From: Halomonas shengliensis
Lineage (GTDB): Bacteria; Pseudomonadota; Gammaproteobacteria; Pseudomonadales; Halomonadaceae
DNA: 64,000 bases
Assembly: GCF_900104135.1 (NCBI RefSeq)
Contig: NZ_FNIV01000011.1
Location: forward strand, 1 to 64,000
Direction of reading: 5' to 3'
Shown: piece by piece, positions 38,840-47,546 of the stretch
Layout of the letters: each line of letters starts with the position of its first letter
Position numbering within the stretch: the first letter of the stretch is position 1
The notes under the pieces: generated by a model
Databases searched by the model: none
Told to the model about the DNA's origin: nothing
The model's input: the letters and a program-made list of their open reading frames with translations, nothing else
Translations under genes and position numbers: made by a program

Positions 38840-38867
38840 TTGCAAAACGCCGAGGATTCGGTAATAT
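38840..38867 (+). promoter_or_regulatory. sigma-70 promoter of the tRNA-Val genes
   Basis: TTGCAA (38840-38845), a 16-base spacer and TATAAT-like TAATAT (38862-38867), with the first tRNA starting 58 bases further on. It lies just after the glpK stop. Confidence 0.65.
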
Positions 38868-38924
38868 ACGCATCCGTTGCCGGCGCTGAGTCGTCGGTGG
38901 CCGCGTCGAGATGGTGTGCACCAC

Positions 38925-39001
38925 AGGACCATAGCTCAGTTGGTTAGAGCGCCACGTTGACATCGTGGAGGTCGGCGGTTCAAATCCGCCTGGTCCTACC
39001 A
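38925..39001 (+). tRNA. tRNA-Val(GAC), copy 1
   Basis: 77 bases forming a full cloverleaf: acceptor AGGACCA with TGGTCCT, D-arm AGCTCAGTTGGTTAGAGC, anticodon stem CCACG/CGTGG around loop TTGACAT (anticodon GAC, reading GUC), T-arm GGCGGTTCAAATCCGCC, discriminator A and an encoded CCA. Confidence 0.97.
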
Positions 39002-39022
39002 GCCTCTCGCCGCCACAGTTCC

Positions 39023-39099
39023 AGGACCATAGCTCAGTTGGTTAGAGCGCCACGTTGACATCGTGGAGGTCGGCGGTTCAAATCCGCCTGGTCCTACCA
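39023..39099 (+). tRNA. tRNA-Val(GAC), copy 2
   Basis: Identical in all 77 bases to the copy at 38925, starting 21 bases after it ends. Same GAC anticodon and encoded CCA. The pair is expressed from one promoter and ends at the terminator at 39106. Confidence 0.97.
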
Positions 39100-39105
39100 G
39101 ACACG

Positions 39106-39140
39106 GAAACGCCCCCGCAGCCCTGCTGCGGGGGCGTTTC
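39106..39140. terminator. terminator after the tRNA-Val genes
   Basis: GAAACGCCCCCGCAG pairs with CTGCGGGGGCGTTTC across a CCCTG loop (39106-39140). A very strong, nearly symmetrical stem, so it probably serves both the tRNAs and the convergent fRMsr gene. Confidence 0.85.
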
Positions 39141-39171
39141 GCGTTGGGCCCCTTCCTGGCGGTGTGGAGGG

Positions 39172-39630
39172 TCAGGCCAGGTCGGTGTGCGCCATGAAGG
39201 TGGCCACCAGCGCCTCGATGCCGGCCTGGTCCTCGGGGCCGAAGCGCCCCCTGAGCGGGCTGTCCAGGTCCAGCACGCCCCACAGTCGTCCCTCGACCAC
39301 CACTGGCACCACCAGCTCTGCATTGGAGGCGGCGTCGCAGGCGATATGGTCGGCCACGGCGTGGACGTCGTCGACGCGCTGGGTCCGGTGGGTGCGCGCC
39401 GCCGCGCCGCAGACCCCCTTCGAGAAGGGGATGGGGTGGCAGGCGGGCTTGCCCTGGAAGGGGCCCAGGCCGAGCATCTCGGGCGCGCGCTGCAGGTAGA
39501 AGCCGACCCAGTTCAGGTCGGGGACCTCCTGCATGATGAAGGCGCAGGTCTGGGAGCTGTTGGTCAGCCAGTCGCGGGTGTCGAGCAGGGCGGCCAGCTG
39601 GCGGTTCAGCAGCGAATAGTCGGGCGTCAT
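39172..39630 (-). CDS. msrC: free methionine-(R)-sulfoxide reductase (GAF domain)
   Basis: Reduces free L-methionine-(R)-sulfoxide. 152 residues from ATG at 39630, all one GAF domain. The three family cysteines are present: GKPAC, GVCGAA and HIACD; also NWVGFYL, the motif DVHAVADHIACDAASNAELVVP and GVLDLDSP. In the E. coli enzyme the same three Cys are catalytic or resolving. It sits downstream of metQ on the same strand (69 bases), so repair of oxidised methionine may be linked to methionine uptake. Confidence 0.92.
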   Translation of the reverse strand: MTPDYSLLNRQLAALLDTRDWLTNSSQTCAFIMQEVPDLNWVGFYLQRAPEMLGLGPFQGKPACHPIPFSKGVCGAAARTHRTQRVDDVHAVADHIACDAASNAELVVPVVVEGRLWGVLDLDSPLRGRFGPEDQAGIEALVATFMAHTDLA

Positions 39631-39699
39631 CTCGGCTCCTTGAAACACGAGGGCCGGCCTTGCGGCCGGCCCTGTCACTCTTCTGGGTACAGGCGAGGC

Positions 39700-40488
39700 T
39701 TATTTCCAGCCGGGTACCGCCTGGGCACCGAACAGCTCCTCGGCCTTGGCCTCGACCGCGTCGGTCTGGTAGGCCTTGACCAGCTGCTGGATCGCTTCGC
39801 GCTCCTCGTCGCCGGCGCGCACCGCGATCAGGTTGACGTAGGGCGACTCGGGGCCCTCCTTGATCAGGGCGTCGTCCAGGGTCAGGCCGGCGGGCTGGGC
39901 GAAGGTGTTGTTGATGAAGGCCAGGTCGACGTCTGGCAGCACGCGGGGCAGCTGGGCGGCCTCGATCTCGCGGAACTCGAAGTCGTGCGGGTTCTCGACG
40001 ATATCCAGCGGGGTGGCCTCGAGGTTCTCCGGGTCGGCCAGCTCGATCAGCCCCAGGTTGTGCATCAGGATCAGGGCGCGGCCCTCGTTGGAGGGGTCGT
40101 TGGGCAGGGCGATGGTGGCCCCGTCCGGCAGCGCCTCGATGCTGTCGTACTTCTCGGAGTAGGCGCCGATCGGGTAGACGAAGGTGTAGCCGGCGACGGC
40201 GAAGTCGTAGCCGCGGTCCTCGACCATGGAGCGCATGTAGGGCTCGTGCTGGTAGGCGTTGGCGTCCAGGCTGCCGTCGGCCAGGGCGGCGTTGGGGGTG
40301 ACGTAGTCGGTGAACTCGATGATCTCCACCTCGAGGCCGTACTCGCGCTCGGCGATCTCGGCGGCGACCTCCATCACCTGGGTCTCGGGGCCGGCGACGG
40401 TGCCGACCTTGATGGCATGATCGTCGGCCAGGGCGCTGCCCAGGGGCAGGGTGGAGGCCAGCAGGGTGGCGAGCAGTGTCTTGCGCAT
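39700..40488 (-). CDS. metQ: D/L-methionine ABC transporter substrate-binding protein MetQ
   Basis: 262 residues, NlpA family: HAIKVGTVAGPETQVMEVAAEIAERE, then GLEVEIIEFTDYVTPNAALADGSLDANAYQHEPYM, the MetQ signature. The N-terminus MRKTLLATLLASTLPLGSALADD has a normal signal-peptidase I site (ALA) and no lipobox Cys, unlike the lipoprotein MetQ of E. coli, so the protein should be soluble in the periplasm. Start 40488 is chosen over an upstream 17-residue extension. Third gene of metN-metI-metQ, 90 bases after metI. Confidence 0.94.
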   Translation of the reverse strand: MRKTLLATLLASTLPLGSALADDHAIKVGTVAGPETQVMEVAAEIAEREYGLEVEIIEFTDYVTPNAALADGSLDANAYQHEPYMRSMVEDRGYDFAVAGYTFVYPIGAYSEKYDSIEALPDGATIALPNDPSNEGRALILMHNLGLIELADPENLEATPLDIVENPHDFEFREIEAAQLPRVLPDVDLAFINNTFAQPAGLTLDDALIKEGPESPYVNLIAVRAGDEEREAIQQLVKAYQTDAVEAKAEELFGAQAVPGWK

Positions 40489-40578
40489 GGAATCGCTCCT
40501 TGTGTGGTATCGACTCGATAGTAAAAGAATAAGCCGCATGCTTTTAATAGATTTTTGGTATCAGCTGTGTCAAGGCGG

Positions 40579-41232
40579 CTACTTGTGGTCGCTCTTGCGC
40601 ACCAGATAATCCCCCAGACTCTGGAAGCCCTGCACCATGACCACCAGGATCGCCACGGTGATCAGCATGATGGTGGGGTTGAAGCGATTGTAGCCGTAGC
40701 GGATGCCCAGGTCGCCCAGGCCGCCGCCGCCCACGGCGCCGGCCATGGCCGAGTAGCTCACCAGGGTCACGATGGTTACGGTGAGGGCGGTGAAGATGCC
40801 CCCGCGCGCCTCGGGCAGCAGCACCTTGTGGATGATCTGCCAGGGGGTGGCGCCCATGGACTGGGCGGCCTCCACCAGGCCCGGGTTGATCTCGTTGAGC
40901 GCGCCCTCCACCAGCCGGGCGATGAAGGGGATGGCGGCGATGGTCAGCGGTACGGCGGCGGCGTTGGTGCCGATGGAGGTGCCCACCAGGAGCCTGGTGA
41001 AGGGGATGATCGCGACCATCAGGATGATGAAGGGGATCGAGCGGCCGATGTTGGTGACCACCCCCAGCACGCCGTTGAGCACCGGCTGGGCCAGCACCTG
41101 CCCCGGGCGGGTGACGTAGAGCAGCACCCCCAGGGGGATGCCCACCAGGGCCGAGATCACCCCGGAGATGGCCACCATGTAGAGGGTGTCGAGGGTCGCC
41201 TCGAGGATCAGGTCAAGCATCGCGCTGGACAT
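40579..41232 (-). CDS. metI: methionine ABC transporter permease MetI
   Basis: 217 residues, the same length as E. coli MetI, five membrane helices. ILEATLDTLYMVAISGVISALVGIPLGVLL at the start and the EAA loop INPGLVEAAQSMGATPWQII, followed by SYSAMAGAVGGGGLGDLGIRYGYNRFNP, which is highly conserved in MetI. The start at 41232 has GGAGG 9 bases upstream and overlaps the end of metN by 20 bases; 41220 is an alternative without a ribosome-binding site. Confidence 0.95.
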   Translation of the reverse strand: MSSAMLDLILEATLDTLYMVAISGVISALVGIPLGVLLYVTRPGQVLAQPVLNGVLGVVTNIGRSIPFIILMVAIIPFTRLLVGTSIGTNAAAVPLTIAAIPFIARLVEGALNEINPGLVEAAQSMGATPWQIIHKVLLPEARGGIFTALTVTIVTLVSYSAMAGAVGGGGLGDLGIRYGYNRFNPTIMLITVAILVVMVQGFQSLGDYLVRKSDHK

Positions 41233-42274
41233 GGCCGAGCACCTCCACGTGCAGGTCATGGGATTCGAGGTAGGCGAGGGCCTCGCGGGTCTTCTCGGCG
41301 GGCCCCATCAGTTCGGCGATCATCAGCCCCAGGGTGCGCTCCTGGATCGACTCCACCTTGGCCTGCAGGATGCTGACGTCCACGCCGCACTCCCGGGCCA
41401 GGCGGGAGACCAGTGGGGTGGAGACGGCGTCGCCGGAGAAGGCCAGGCGCACCACCGGGTGGCTGTGTGTGCCGGGGGTCTCCTCGAGTCGCTCGATCAG
41501 CGCCCGGGGCGGCTCGAGCTTGAGGAAGTCGTTGAGGAACTCGCGCCCCAGCTGGGTCCGGGGGGCGGTGAAGAAGTCGCCCACCTCCGCCTCCTCGACG
41601 AGCTCGCCGTCCGAGATCAGGCTGACCCGGTGGCAGATCGACTTGACCACCTCCATCTCGTGGGTGATCAGCAGGATGGTCAGGCCGAGCTTGCGGTTGA
41701 TGTCGCGCAGCAACGCCAGGATGGAGGCGGTGGTCTGGGGGTCCAGCGCCGAGGTGGCCTCGTCGCAGAGCAGCACCTTGGGGCGGCTGGCCAGCGCCCG
41801 GGCGATCGCCACTCGCTGCTTCTGTCCGCCGGAGAGCTGGGCCGGGTACTGGCTCGCCTTGTCGGCGAGGCCCACCAGTTCCAGCAGCGGGGTGACCCGC
41901 TCCTGGATCTCGGCGCGCTTCACGCCCATCAGCTCCAGCGGCAGGGCCACGTTGGCGAACACCGTGCGGTTGGTGAGCAGGTTGAAGTGCTGGAAGATCA
42001 TGCCGATGCGATGACGCGCCTGGTTCAGCGCCGCGCGCGACAGGCCGGTGAGTTCCTGGCCGTCCACGGTGACGGTGCCGGTGGTGGGGCGCTCGAGCAG
42101 GTTGACGCAGCGGATCAGGGTCGACTTGCCGGCGCCGGAGAGGCCGATCACGCCATGGATGCGGCCGGCGGGCACATGGAAGTCGATCTTCTTCAGGGCC
42201 GGGACGGTTCGGGCGATGCCGCCGCCGCGCCCCTTGAGGACATAGGTCTTGGATACGTCGTGGAGTTCGATCAT
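41213..42274 (-). CDS. metN: methionine ABC transporter ATP-binding protein MetN
   Basis: 353 residues. ABC domain: Walker A GLSGAGKST, Q-loop MIFQHFNLLTNRTVFANVALPLEL, signature LSGGQKQRVAIARAL, Walker B VLLCDEATSALDP, H-loop LITHEMEVV. The C-terminal NIL domain (about 270-345) senses methionine and gives trans-inhibition in the family. The start at 42274 gives MIELHDVSKTY. It is the first gene of metNIQ, behind the SAM-II riboswitch and terminator in its leader. Confidence 0.96.
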   Translation of the reverse strand: MIELHDVSKTYVLKGRGGGIARTVPALKKIDFHVPAGRIHGVIGLSGAGKSTLIRCVNLLERPTTGTVTVDGQELTGLSRAALNQARHRIGMIFQHFNLLTNRTVFANVALPLELMGVKRAEIQERVTPLLELVGLADKASQYPAQLSGGQKQRVAIARALASRPKVLLCDEATSALDPQTTASILALLRDINRKLGLTILLITHEMEVVKSICHRVSLISDGELVEEAEVGDFFTAPRTQLGREFLNDFLKLEPPRALIERLEETPGTHSHPVVRLAFSGDAVSTPLVSRLARECGVDVSILQAKVESIQERTLGLMIAELMGPAEKTREALAYLESHDLHVEVLGHVQRDA

Positions 42275-42321
42275 GGGGACCACCGCAGTGGGCGCCGAGG
42301 CGGGCGGTGCAGGACCGGGGG

Positions 42322-42351
42322 CAAAAAAAAGGCCACCCTTGCGGGTGGCCA
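42322..42351 (-). terminator. intrinsic terminator in the metNIQ leader
   Basis: On the minus strand, GGCCACCC and GGGTGGCC form a perfect stem around GCAA (42331-42350), followed by eight T. It lies between the riboswitch (ends near 42364) and the metN ATG (42274), so it is the likely expression platform of the riboswitch. Confidence 0.93.
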
Positions 42352-42363
42352 TCAACGCTGGAC

Positions 42364-42441
42364 ACACCCTTTTAGCTGCACTTCACGCCATGCACAGGGC
42401 ATGACGCGGGCGCCCGCAAGCCGGGTTCAAATCGGCGCCGT
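42364..42441 (-). promoter_or_regulatory. SAM-II riboswitch controlling metNIQ
   Basis: On the minus strand: P1 GGCGCC (42439-42434), the conserved GATTTGAACCCGGCTTGCGG, P1 closing strand GGCGCC, a longer variable region containing a small hairpin (ATGCCCTGTGCATGGCGT), and the conserved 3' end GCAGCTAAAAGGGT. Pseudoknot pairs are visible: ACCC with GGGT and TTGC with GCAG, as in the SAM-II (metA) fold. The order GATTTG, GGCTTGC, GCTAAAA matches the family consensus. It starts about 10 bases after the predicted transcription start and is followed by a terminator, so binding of S-adenosylmethionine should reduce metNIQ expression. SAM-II is best known from alphaproteobacteria; the placement here before methionine uptake genes fits. 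Confidence 0.88.
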
Positions 42442-42456
42442 TCAATGTAGCCGGCA

Positions 42457-42485
42457 AGGATAGGGCCAGCCCGTTACCCTGTCAA
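42457..42485 (-). promoter_or_regulatory. sigma-70 promoter of metNIQ
   Basis: On the minus strand TTGACA (42485-42480), exactly 17 bases, then TATCCT (42462-42457). Predicted RNA start near 42450, just before the riboswitch aptamer. Confidence 0.85.
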
Positions 42486-42660
42486 TCGCGGCGACGAGTG
42501 GTCTGGTCCATGACCACCGATGCCAAAATATCCTTTGCAAAACGTGGCAATGGTGGTGGATGTTGCGGCCCGGGCCGGCGATGGACGCGAGCATGACGAA
42601 TTGCCTACACTCGTGCTCCTTTCCTTGCCCCGCCGTGGGCGCCAGCTGCCAGGAGCCGCC

Positions 42661-43290
42661 ATGTTCACCGGTATCATCCAGGGCACCGCCGAGGTGGTGG
42701 CCATCCAGGAGGCCGAGGCCTTCCGTACCCATGTCGTCGCCCTGCCGCCGGCGCTTCGCCAGGGGCTCGAGATCGGTGCCTCGGTGGCGCACAACGGGGT
42801 CTGCCTGACGGTGACCGCCATCGAGGGCGAGCGGGTCAGCTTCGACCTGATGCGCGAGACCCTGCGGGTGACCAACCTGGGTGACCTGGCGGTGGGCGAT
42901 CGCGTCAACATCGAGCGTGCCGCTCGCTTCGGCGACGAGATCGGCGGGCATGCCATGTCCGGTCACGTCATGGCCGTCGCCGAGCTGGTGGAGCTCGACG
43001 AGGCCCCCCACAACCGTCGCCTGTGGTTCGAGCTGCCCCATGCCCTGGGACGCTTTCTGTTCGACAAGGGCTACATCGGCGTCGACGGCGCGAGCCTGAC
43101 CATCGGCGAGGTGCACCCCGCCACGGCCGGCCACGGCCCGCGCTTCTGCGTCAACCTGATCCCCGAGACCCTGCATCGCACCACCCTCGGCGAGCGTCTT
43201 CCCGGCGACCGGGTGAACATCGAGATCGACCCCCAGACCCAGGCCATCGTCGAGACGGTGGAGCGGTTGCTGGAGGCGCGCGGCCTCTGA
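42661..43290 (+). CDS. ribC: riboflavin synthase alpha chain
   Basis: Dismutates two 6,7-dimethyl-8-ribityllumazine to riboflavin. 209 residues made of two similar halves (lumazine-binding repeats): MFTGIIQGTAEVV and VAHNGVCLTVT in the first; IGVDGASLTIGEV and VNLIPETLHRTTL in the second. The MFTGI start is the universal one, so ATG 42661 is secure although only GGAG lies upstream. No FMN riboswitch is seen before it. It is a single gene here, separate from a rib operon, 158 bases from the next gene. Confidence 0.96.
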   Translation: MFTGIIQGTAEVVAIQEAEAFRTHVVALPPALRQGLEIGASVAHNGVCLTVTAIEGERVSFDLMRETLRVTNLGDLAVGDRVNIERAARFGDEIGGHAMSGHVMAVAELVELDEAPHNRRLWFELPHALGRFLFDKGYIGVDGASLTIGEVHPATAGHGPRFCVNLIPETLHRTTLGERLPGDRVNIEIDPQTQAIVETVERLLEARGL

Positions 43291-43447
43291 AGCGTCGGGA
43301 TGGCGTTGGTGCCGCCGCTGGCGCACGGCGTGGCAAGCTCCTACCGTTGCTGACGTCATCGCCTCGCATCGCCGCGAGGCTTTGGTTACCATGTGCGGCT
43401 TTTCTTGCCGCCGGAACGTCCCGTCAACGCGCCCAGGAACCCGCCCC

Positions 43448-44749
43448 ATGAAGAGCCTGATCGACAAGCAGTTCAAGCTGTCCGAGCACGACACCAGCAT
43501 CAAGACCGAGGTCATCGCCGGGATCACCACCTTCCTGACCATGGCCTACATCATCTTCGTCAACCCCAGCATCCTCTCCGAGGCGGGCATGGACTACGGC
43601 GCGGTGTTCGTCGCCACCTGCCTGGCCGCGGCGCTGGGCTGCCTGGTGATGGGGCTGTGGGCCAACTATCCCATCGCCCAGGCGCCGGGCATGGGGCTCA
43701 ACGCCTTCTTCACCTACGGCGTGGTGCTGGGCATGGGCTACACCTGGGAGGCGGCGCTGGGTGCGGTCTTCTTCTCGGGCCTGACCTTCTTCCTGCTCAG
43801 CATCTTCCGGGTGCGCGAGTGGATCATCAACTCGATCCCGCTCTCCCTTCGCTTAGGGATAGCCGCCGGCATCGGGCTCTTCCTGGCGATGATCGCCATG
43901 AAGAATGCCGGCATCGTGGTGGCCAACCCCGCCACCTTCGTCTCGGTGGGGGACCTCTCGGAGCCCTCGGCGCTCTATGCCCTGCTGGGCTTCTTCGTGA
44001 TCACCGCGCTCTCCTACATGCGGGTGACCGGCGCGGTGATGATCGGCATCCTGGGCATCACCGTGCTGGCCATGGTGCTGGGCCATAACGAGTATGGCGG
44101 CCTGATGGCCATGCCGCCCTCCATCGCGCCGACGCTGATGGCCCTGGACCTGGCCGGGGCGCTGGACGTCGCCATGCTCAGCGTGATCTTCGCCTTCCTG
44201 TTCGTCGACCTCTTCGACACCTCCGGCACCCTGATCGGCGTCGCCCACAAGGGCGGGCTGCTCGATAAGGACGGCAAGCTGCCGCGTATCGGGCGCGCGA
44301 TGATGGCCGACAGCACCGCCTCCATGGCCGGTGCGGTGCTGGGGACCTCCACCACCACCAGCTACGTGGAGTCCACCGCGGGCATCGCCTCGGGCGGGCG
44401 CACCGGTCTCACCGCCGTGGTGGTGGCGGTGCTGTTCCTGATCAGCCTGTTCTTCGCCCCGCTGGCGGGCTCCATCCCGGCCTACGCCACCGCCGGCGCG
44501 CTGCTCTACGTGGCGGTGCTGATGGCTGGTAGCCTGGCCCACGCCAACTGGGAGGATCCCACCGATGCCGCACCGGTGCTGATCGCCGCCCTGGCCATGC
44601 CGCTGACCTTCTCCATCGCCGAGGGGATCGCGCTGGGCTTCATCAGCTTCGTGGCCATCAAGGCACTCTCCGGGCGCTTCCGTGACCTCAACCCCGCGGT
44701 GATCGTGCTGGCCCTGCTGTTCGCCGCCAAGTTCCTGTTCCTCGACTGA
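43448..44749 (+). CDS. NCS2 family purine (hypoxanthine/guanine/adenine) permease, AzgA-like
   Basis: 433 residues, about twelve to fourteen helices. The subgroup motifs are [57 protein letters not shown] and [23 protein letters not shown]. These match the AzgA/GhxP branch rather than uric acid or uracil permeases. It is upstream of apt and gpt in the same direction, so it should import the purine base those enzymes salvage. The start at 43448 ([11 protein letters not shown]) is the usual family start. Confidence 0.93.
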   Translation: MKSLIDKQFKLSEHDTSIKTEVIAGITTFLTMAYIIFVNPSILSEAGMDYGAVFVATCLAAALGCLVMGLWANYPIAQAPGMGLNAFFTYGVVLGMGYTWEAALGAVFFSGLTFFLLSIFRVREWIINSIPLSLRLGIAAGIGLFLAMIAMKNAGIVVANPATFVSVGDLSEPSALYALLGFFVITALSYMRVTGAVMIGILGITVLAMVLGHNEYGGLMAMPPSIAPTLMALDLAGALDVAMLSVIFAFLFVDLFDTSGTLIGVAHKGGLLDKDGKLPRIGRAMMADSTASMAGAVLGTSTTTSYVESTAGIASGGRTGLTAVVVAVLFLISLFFAPLAGSIPAYATAGALLYVAVLMAGSLAHANWEDPTDAAPVLIAALAMPLTFSIAEGIALGFISFVAIKALSGRFRDLNPAVIVLALLFAAKFLFLD

Positions 44750-44771
44750 TCACTCACTACCGAGACCCGCC

Positions 44772-45317
44772 ATGAGCATCTACGGCGACTACATCAAGTC
44801 CGTCATCCGCACCGTCCCCGACTGGCCGCAGCCGGGGGTCAACTTCCGCGACATCACCCCGCTGCTGCAGAACAGCGCGGCCTTCCGCAAGCTGGTGGAC
44901 AGCTTCGTGCACCGTTACCAGGAGATGGACATCGACGCCGTGGCGGCCATCGATGCCCGCGGCTTCATCGTCGGCGCGCCCCTGGCCTACGAGCTGGGCT
45001 GCAGCTTCGTGCCGGTGCGCAAGAAGGGCAAGCTGCCGTTCCGTACCATCAGCGAGACCTACACCCTGGAGTACGGCGAGGCCGAGGTGGAGCTCCACTC
45101 CGACGCCTTCCAGGCGGGCGACCGTATCCTGATCGTCGATGACCTGATCGCCACCGGCGGCACCATGCTGGCCGCCGCCAAGCTGATCAGCCGCAGCGGT
45201 GGCCAGGTGGTGGAGACCGCCACCATCGTCGACCTGCCGGACCTCGGCGGCTCGGCGCGTATCCGCGAGGCCGGCTACGGCGTCTTCGCGGTCTGTTCCT
45301 TCACCGAGGACGAGTGA
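44772..45317 (+). CDS. apt: adenine phosphoribosyltransferase
   Basis: Salvages adenine plus PRPP to AMP. 181 residues, standard. [19 protein letters not shown] at the start, [16 protein letters not shown] for adenine recognition, [10 protein letters not shown] and the PRPP-binding [14 protein letters not shown]. It lies 22 bases after the purine permease and 3 bases before gpt. Confidence 0.97.
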   Translation: MSIYGDYIKSVIRTVPDWPQPGVNFRDITPLLQNSAAFRKLVDSFVHRYQEMDIDAVAAIDARGFIVGAPLAYELGCSFVPVRKKGKLPFRTISETYTLEYGEAEVELHSDAFQAGDRILIVDDLIATGGTMLAAAKLISRSGGQVVETATIVDLPDLGGSARIREAGYGVFAVCSFTEDE

Positions 45318-45320
45318 GCC

Positions 45321-45800
45321 ATGAGCAGCAACCGCTACCACCAGCACTTCACCGTCTCCTGGGACCAGCTGCACCGCGACGTGCGCGAGCTCTGCCATCG
45401 CCTGGTGGAGCGTGACTTCAAGGGTATCGTGGCCATCACCCGCGGCGGCCTGATTCCCGCGGCCCTGATCGCCCGCGAGCTCAACGTGCGCCTGATCGAC
45501 ACCGTCTGCATCAAGAGCTACGACCACATGGAGCAGGGCGGGCTCGACGTCATGAAGGGCGTCGACCACGACGGCGAGGGCTGGCTGCTGGTCGATGACC
45601 TGGTGGATACCGGCAAGACCGCCCGCAAGGTGCGCGAGATGCTGCCCCGGGCGCACTTCGTCACCGTCTATGCCAAGCCCGAGGGCAAGCCGCTGGTGGA
45701 CCAGTATCTCACCGAGGTTGCCCAGGACTGCTGGATCCAGTTCCCCTGGGACATGGGCGTGGCCTACGTCGAGCCACTGGCCGACCAGGTCCGGCGCTGA
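45321..45800 (+). CDS. gpt: xanthine(-guanine) phosphoribosyltransferase
   Basis: Converts xanthine or guanine plus PRPP to XMP/GMP. 159 residues. [38 protein letters not shown], the PRPP loop [13 protein letters not shown] and the base-recognition end [10 protein letters not shown]. This matches E. coli Gpt in length and motifs. It follows apt by 3 bases. Confidence 0.94.
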   Translation: MSSNRYHQHFTVSWDQLHRDVRELCHRLVERDFKGIVAITRGGLIPAALIARELNVRLIDTVCIKSYDHMEQGGLDVMKGVDHDGEGWLLVDDLVDTGKTARKVREMLPRAHFVTVYAKPEGKPLVDQYLTEVAQDCWIQFPWDMGVAYVEPLADQVRR

Positions 45801-45816
45801 GGCGAGGAGGGCAGGC

Positions 45817-46515
45817 ATGGCGGCACCGCTACCCGACAGCTGGCGGCAGTGGCTCGACGAGGAGTTCGAGGCCCCCTACATGCAGGCGCTGCGCGACTTC
45901 CTGGCCGCCGAGAAGGCGGCCAGGAAGGTGATCTACCCCCACTCCTCGGAGTGGTTTCGCGCCTTCGAGCTCACCCCCCTGGATAGCGTCAAGGTGGTGA
46001 TCCTGGGCCAGGACCCCTACCACGGGCCGGGCCAGGCCCACGGGCTTTGCTTCTCGGTGAAGCCCGGGGTACGCATCCCGCCCTCGCTCGTCAACATCTA
46101 CAAGGAGCTCGCCGACGACGTGGGCTTCCGCCCGGTGGCCCACGGCAACCTCGAGCACTGGGCGCGCCAGGGGGTGCTGCTGCTCAACGCCTCGCTGACC
46201 GTGGAGCAGGGCAATGCCGGCTCCCATCGCGGCCGTGGCTGGGAGACCTTCACCGACCGTGCCATCGAGGTGGTCAACGCCCACGCACCGCCTACGGTGT
46301 TCCTGCTGTGGGGCAGCCATGCGCGGAAGAAGAAGGCGCTGATCGATGCCTCGCGCCACCTGGTGCTGGAGTCGCCGCACCCCTCGCCGCTCTCCGCCCA
46401 TCGCGGCTTCTTCGGCAACCACCATTTCTCCCGGGCCAACGCCTTCCTGGTCGAACACGGCCGTGCGCCCATCGACTGGCAGCTGCCCGAGCGACCGGAC
46501 GCGGGTTCGCCTTAA
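45817..46515 (+). CDS. ung: uracil-DNA glycosylase, family 1
   Basis: Removes uracil from DNA to start base excision repair. 232 residues. Catalytic water-activating Asp in [18 protein letters not shown], uracil-binding [17 protein letters not shown] and the minor-groove/His loop [13 protein letters not shown]. Start ATG 45817 follows GAGGAGGG. It lies 16 bases after gpt and is probably co-transcribed with the salvage genes. Confidence 0.97.
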   Translation: MAAPLPDSWRQWLDEEFEAPYMQALRDFLAAEKAARKVIYPHSSEWFRAFELTPLDSVKVVILGQDPYHGPGQAHGLCFSVKPGVRIPPSLVNIYKELADDVGFRPVAHGNLEHWARQGVLLLNASLTVEQGNAGSHRGRGWETFTDRAIEVVNAHAPPTVFLLWGSHARKKKALIDASRHLVLESPHPSPLSAHRGFFGNHHFSRANAFLVEHGRAPIDWQLPERPDAGSP

Positions 46516-46634
46516 CCTCCACGCGGGATGCGGGTAGAATGGCGCGCAATTTGTCGCCGTGGTCCATCCGACCAAGGTCGATGCACCTTTCCGCCGCCAG
46601 CGACTGCCGTCGCACCAGTGAAAGAGGTCCTCCC

Positions 46635-47264
46635 ATGAGCGTCCACGCCATCCAGCACCCCCTGGTCCAGCACAAGCTGGGCCTGATGCGCGAAGCCGGC
46701 ATCAGCACCAAGAGTTTCCGCGAACTGGCCGGCGAGCTGGCCAAGCTGCTCACCTACGAGGCGACCCAGGACCTGGAGCTGGCGACCCAGGAGATCGATG
46801 GCTGGAGCGGCGAGAAGATCCCGGTGCAGCTGCTCAAGGGCAAGAAGGTCACCATCGTGCCCATCCTGCGCGCCGGGCTTGGCATGCTCGACGGCGTCAC
46901 CGACCTGATCCCCAGCGCCCGCATCAGCGTGGTGGGCCTCTACCGCGACGAGGAGACCCTCGAGCCGGTGCCCTACTTCGCCAAGTTCGCGGGTGACCTC
47001 GACGAGCGCATGGCCATCGTGATCGATCCCATGCTGGCCACCGGCGGCACCATGGTGGCCACCCTGGACATGCTGCGCGAGCGTGGTTGCAAGCAGATGA
47101 AGGTGATCGTGCTGGTGGCTGCCCCCGAGGGGATCAAGCGCGTCCAGGAGGCCTATCCGGACATCGAGATCTACACCGCCTCGGTGGACGACCACCTCGA
47201 CGAGAACGGCTATATCGTGCCCGGCCTCGGGGACGCCGGCGACAAGATCTTCGGTACCCGCTGA
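46635..47264 (+). CDS. upp: uracil phosphoribosyltransferase
   Basis: Uracil plus PRPP to UMP. 209 residues, 1 longer than E. coli Upp. [35 protein letters not shown], the PRPP loop [12 protein letters not shown], and the uracil-binding end [22 protein letters not shown] precedes the ATG. A TAGAAT -10-like element is at 46533-46538, so it may have its own promoter. The uracil permease gene is about 8 kb downstream rather than adjacent. Confidence 0.97.
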   Translation: MSVHAIQHPLVQHKLGLMREAGISTKSFRELAGELAKLLTYEATQDLELATQEIDGWSGEKIPVQLLKGKKVTIVPILRAGLGMLDGVTDLIPSARISVVGLYRDEETLEPVPYFAKFAGDLDERMAIVIDPMLATGGTMVATLDMLRERGCKQMKVIVLVAAPEGIKRVQEAYPDIEIYTASVDDHLDENGYIVPGLGDAGDKIFGTR

Positions 47265-47283
47265 CCTCTCACCCTGCCTGTGC

Positions 47284-47325
47284 GACGGGGCGTGTTCATC
47301 TGTGAACACGCCCCGTCGTCGTTCC
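47284..47325 (+). terminator. terminator after upp
   Basis: GACGGGGCGTGTTCA (47284-47298) pairs perfectly with TGAACACGCCCCGTC (47303-47317) around a 4-base loop; GTCGTTCC follows. Long, perfect stem with a modest T tail. Confidence 0.75.
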
Positions 47326-47433
47326 TGACCCTGCTCGCGGGATCCCGCGGCGACCCTCTGCGCCAAAAGTTGTAGTCACTCTTTTTTCGCCAGTGTTTCA
47401 ATTGCTTGCCTTGGAATGGTGGCTCCCCGGCGG

Positions 47434-47452
47434 CGAAAACCAAATTTTCGTT
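47434..47452. promoter_or_regulatory. palindromic operator-like site before glpS, GlpR-like
   Basis: CGAAAA (47434-47439) and TTTTCG (47445-47450) form a dyad; the right arm AATTTTCGTT is a 10/10 match to the GlpR half-site WATKYTCGWW. Site is about 95 bases upstream of the glpS ATG. The rest of 47326-47546 shows no gene. Confidence 0.5.
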
Positions 47453-47546
47453 TATCAACATTCGTGTCAAGGAATCGCGCCTGTTCTATGCTGGCTGGAC
47501 GTCGTTTTCGTCGCCATGCCACAACAACGAACAACCGAGACACGCC

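Noticed and set aside
42486..42660. FMN riboswitch before ribC
   Set aside because: The conserved FMN aptamer strings (AGGGxCxGGTGAAATTCC type) are not seen; the region shows no clear RNA fold.
43291..43447. Purine riboswitch before the NCS2 permease
   Set aside because: No TATA-flanked three-way junction pattern was found.
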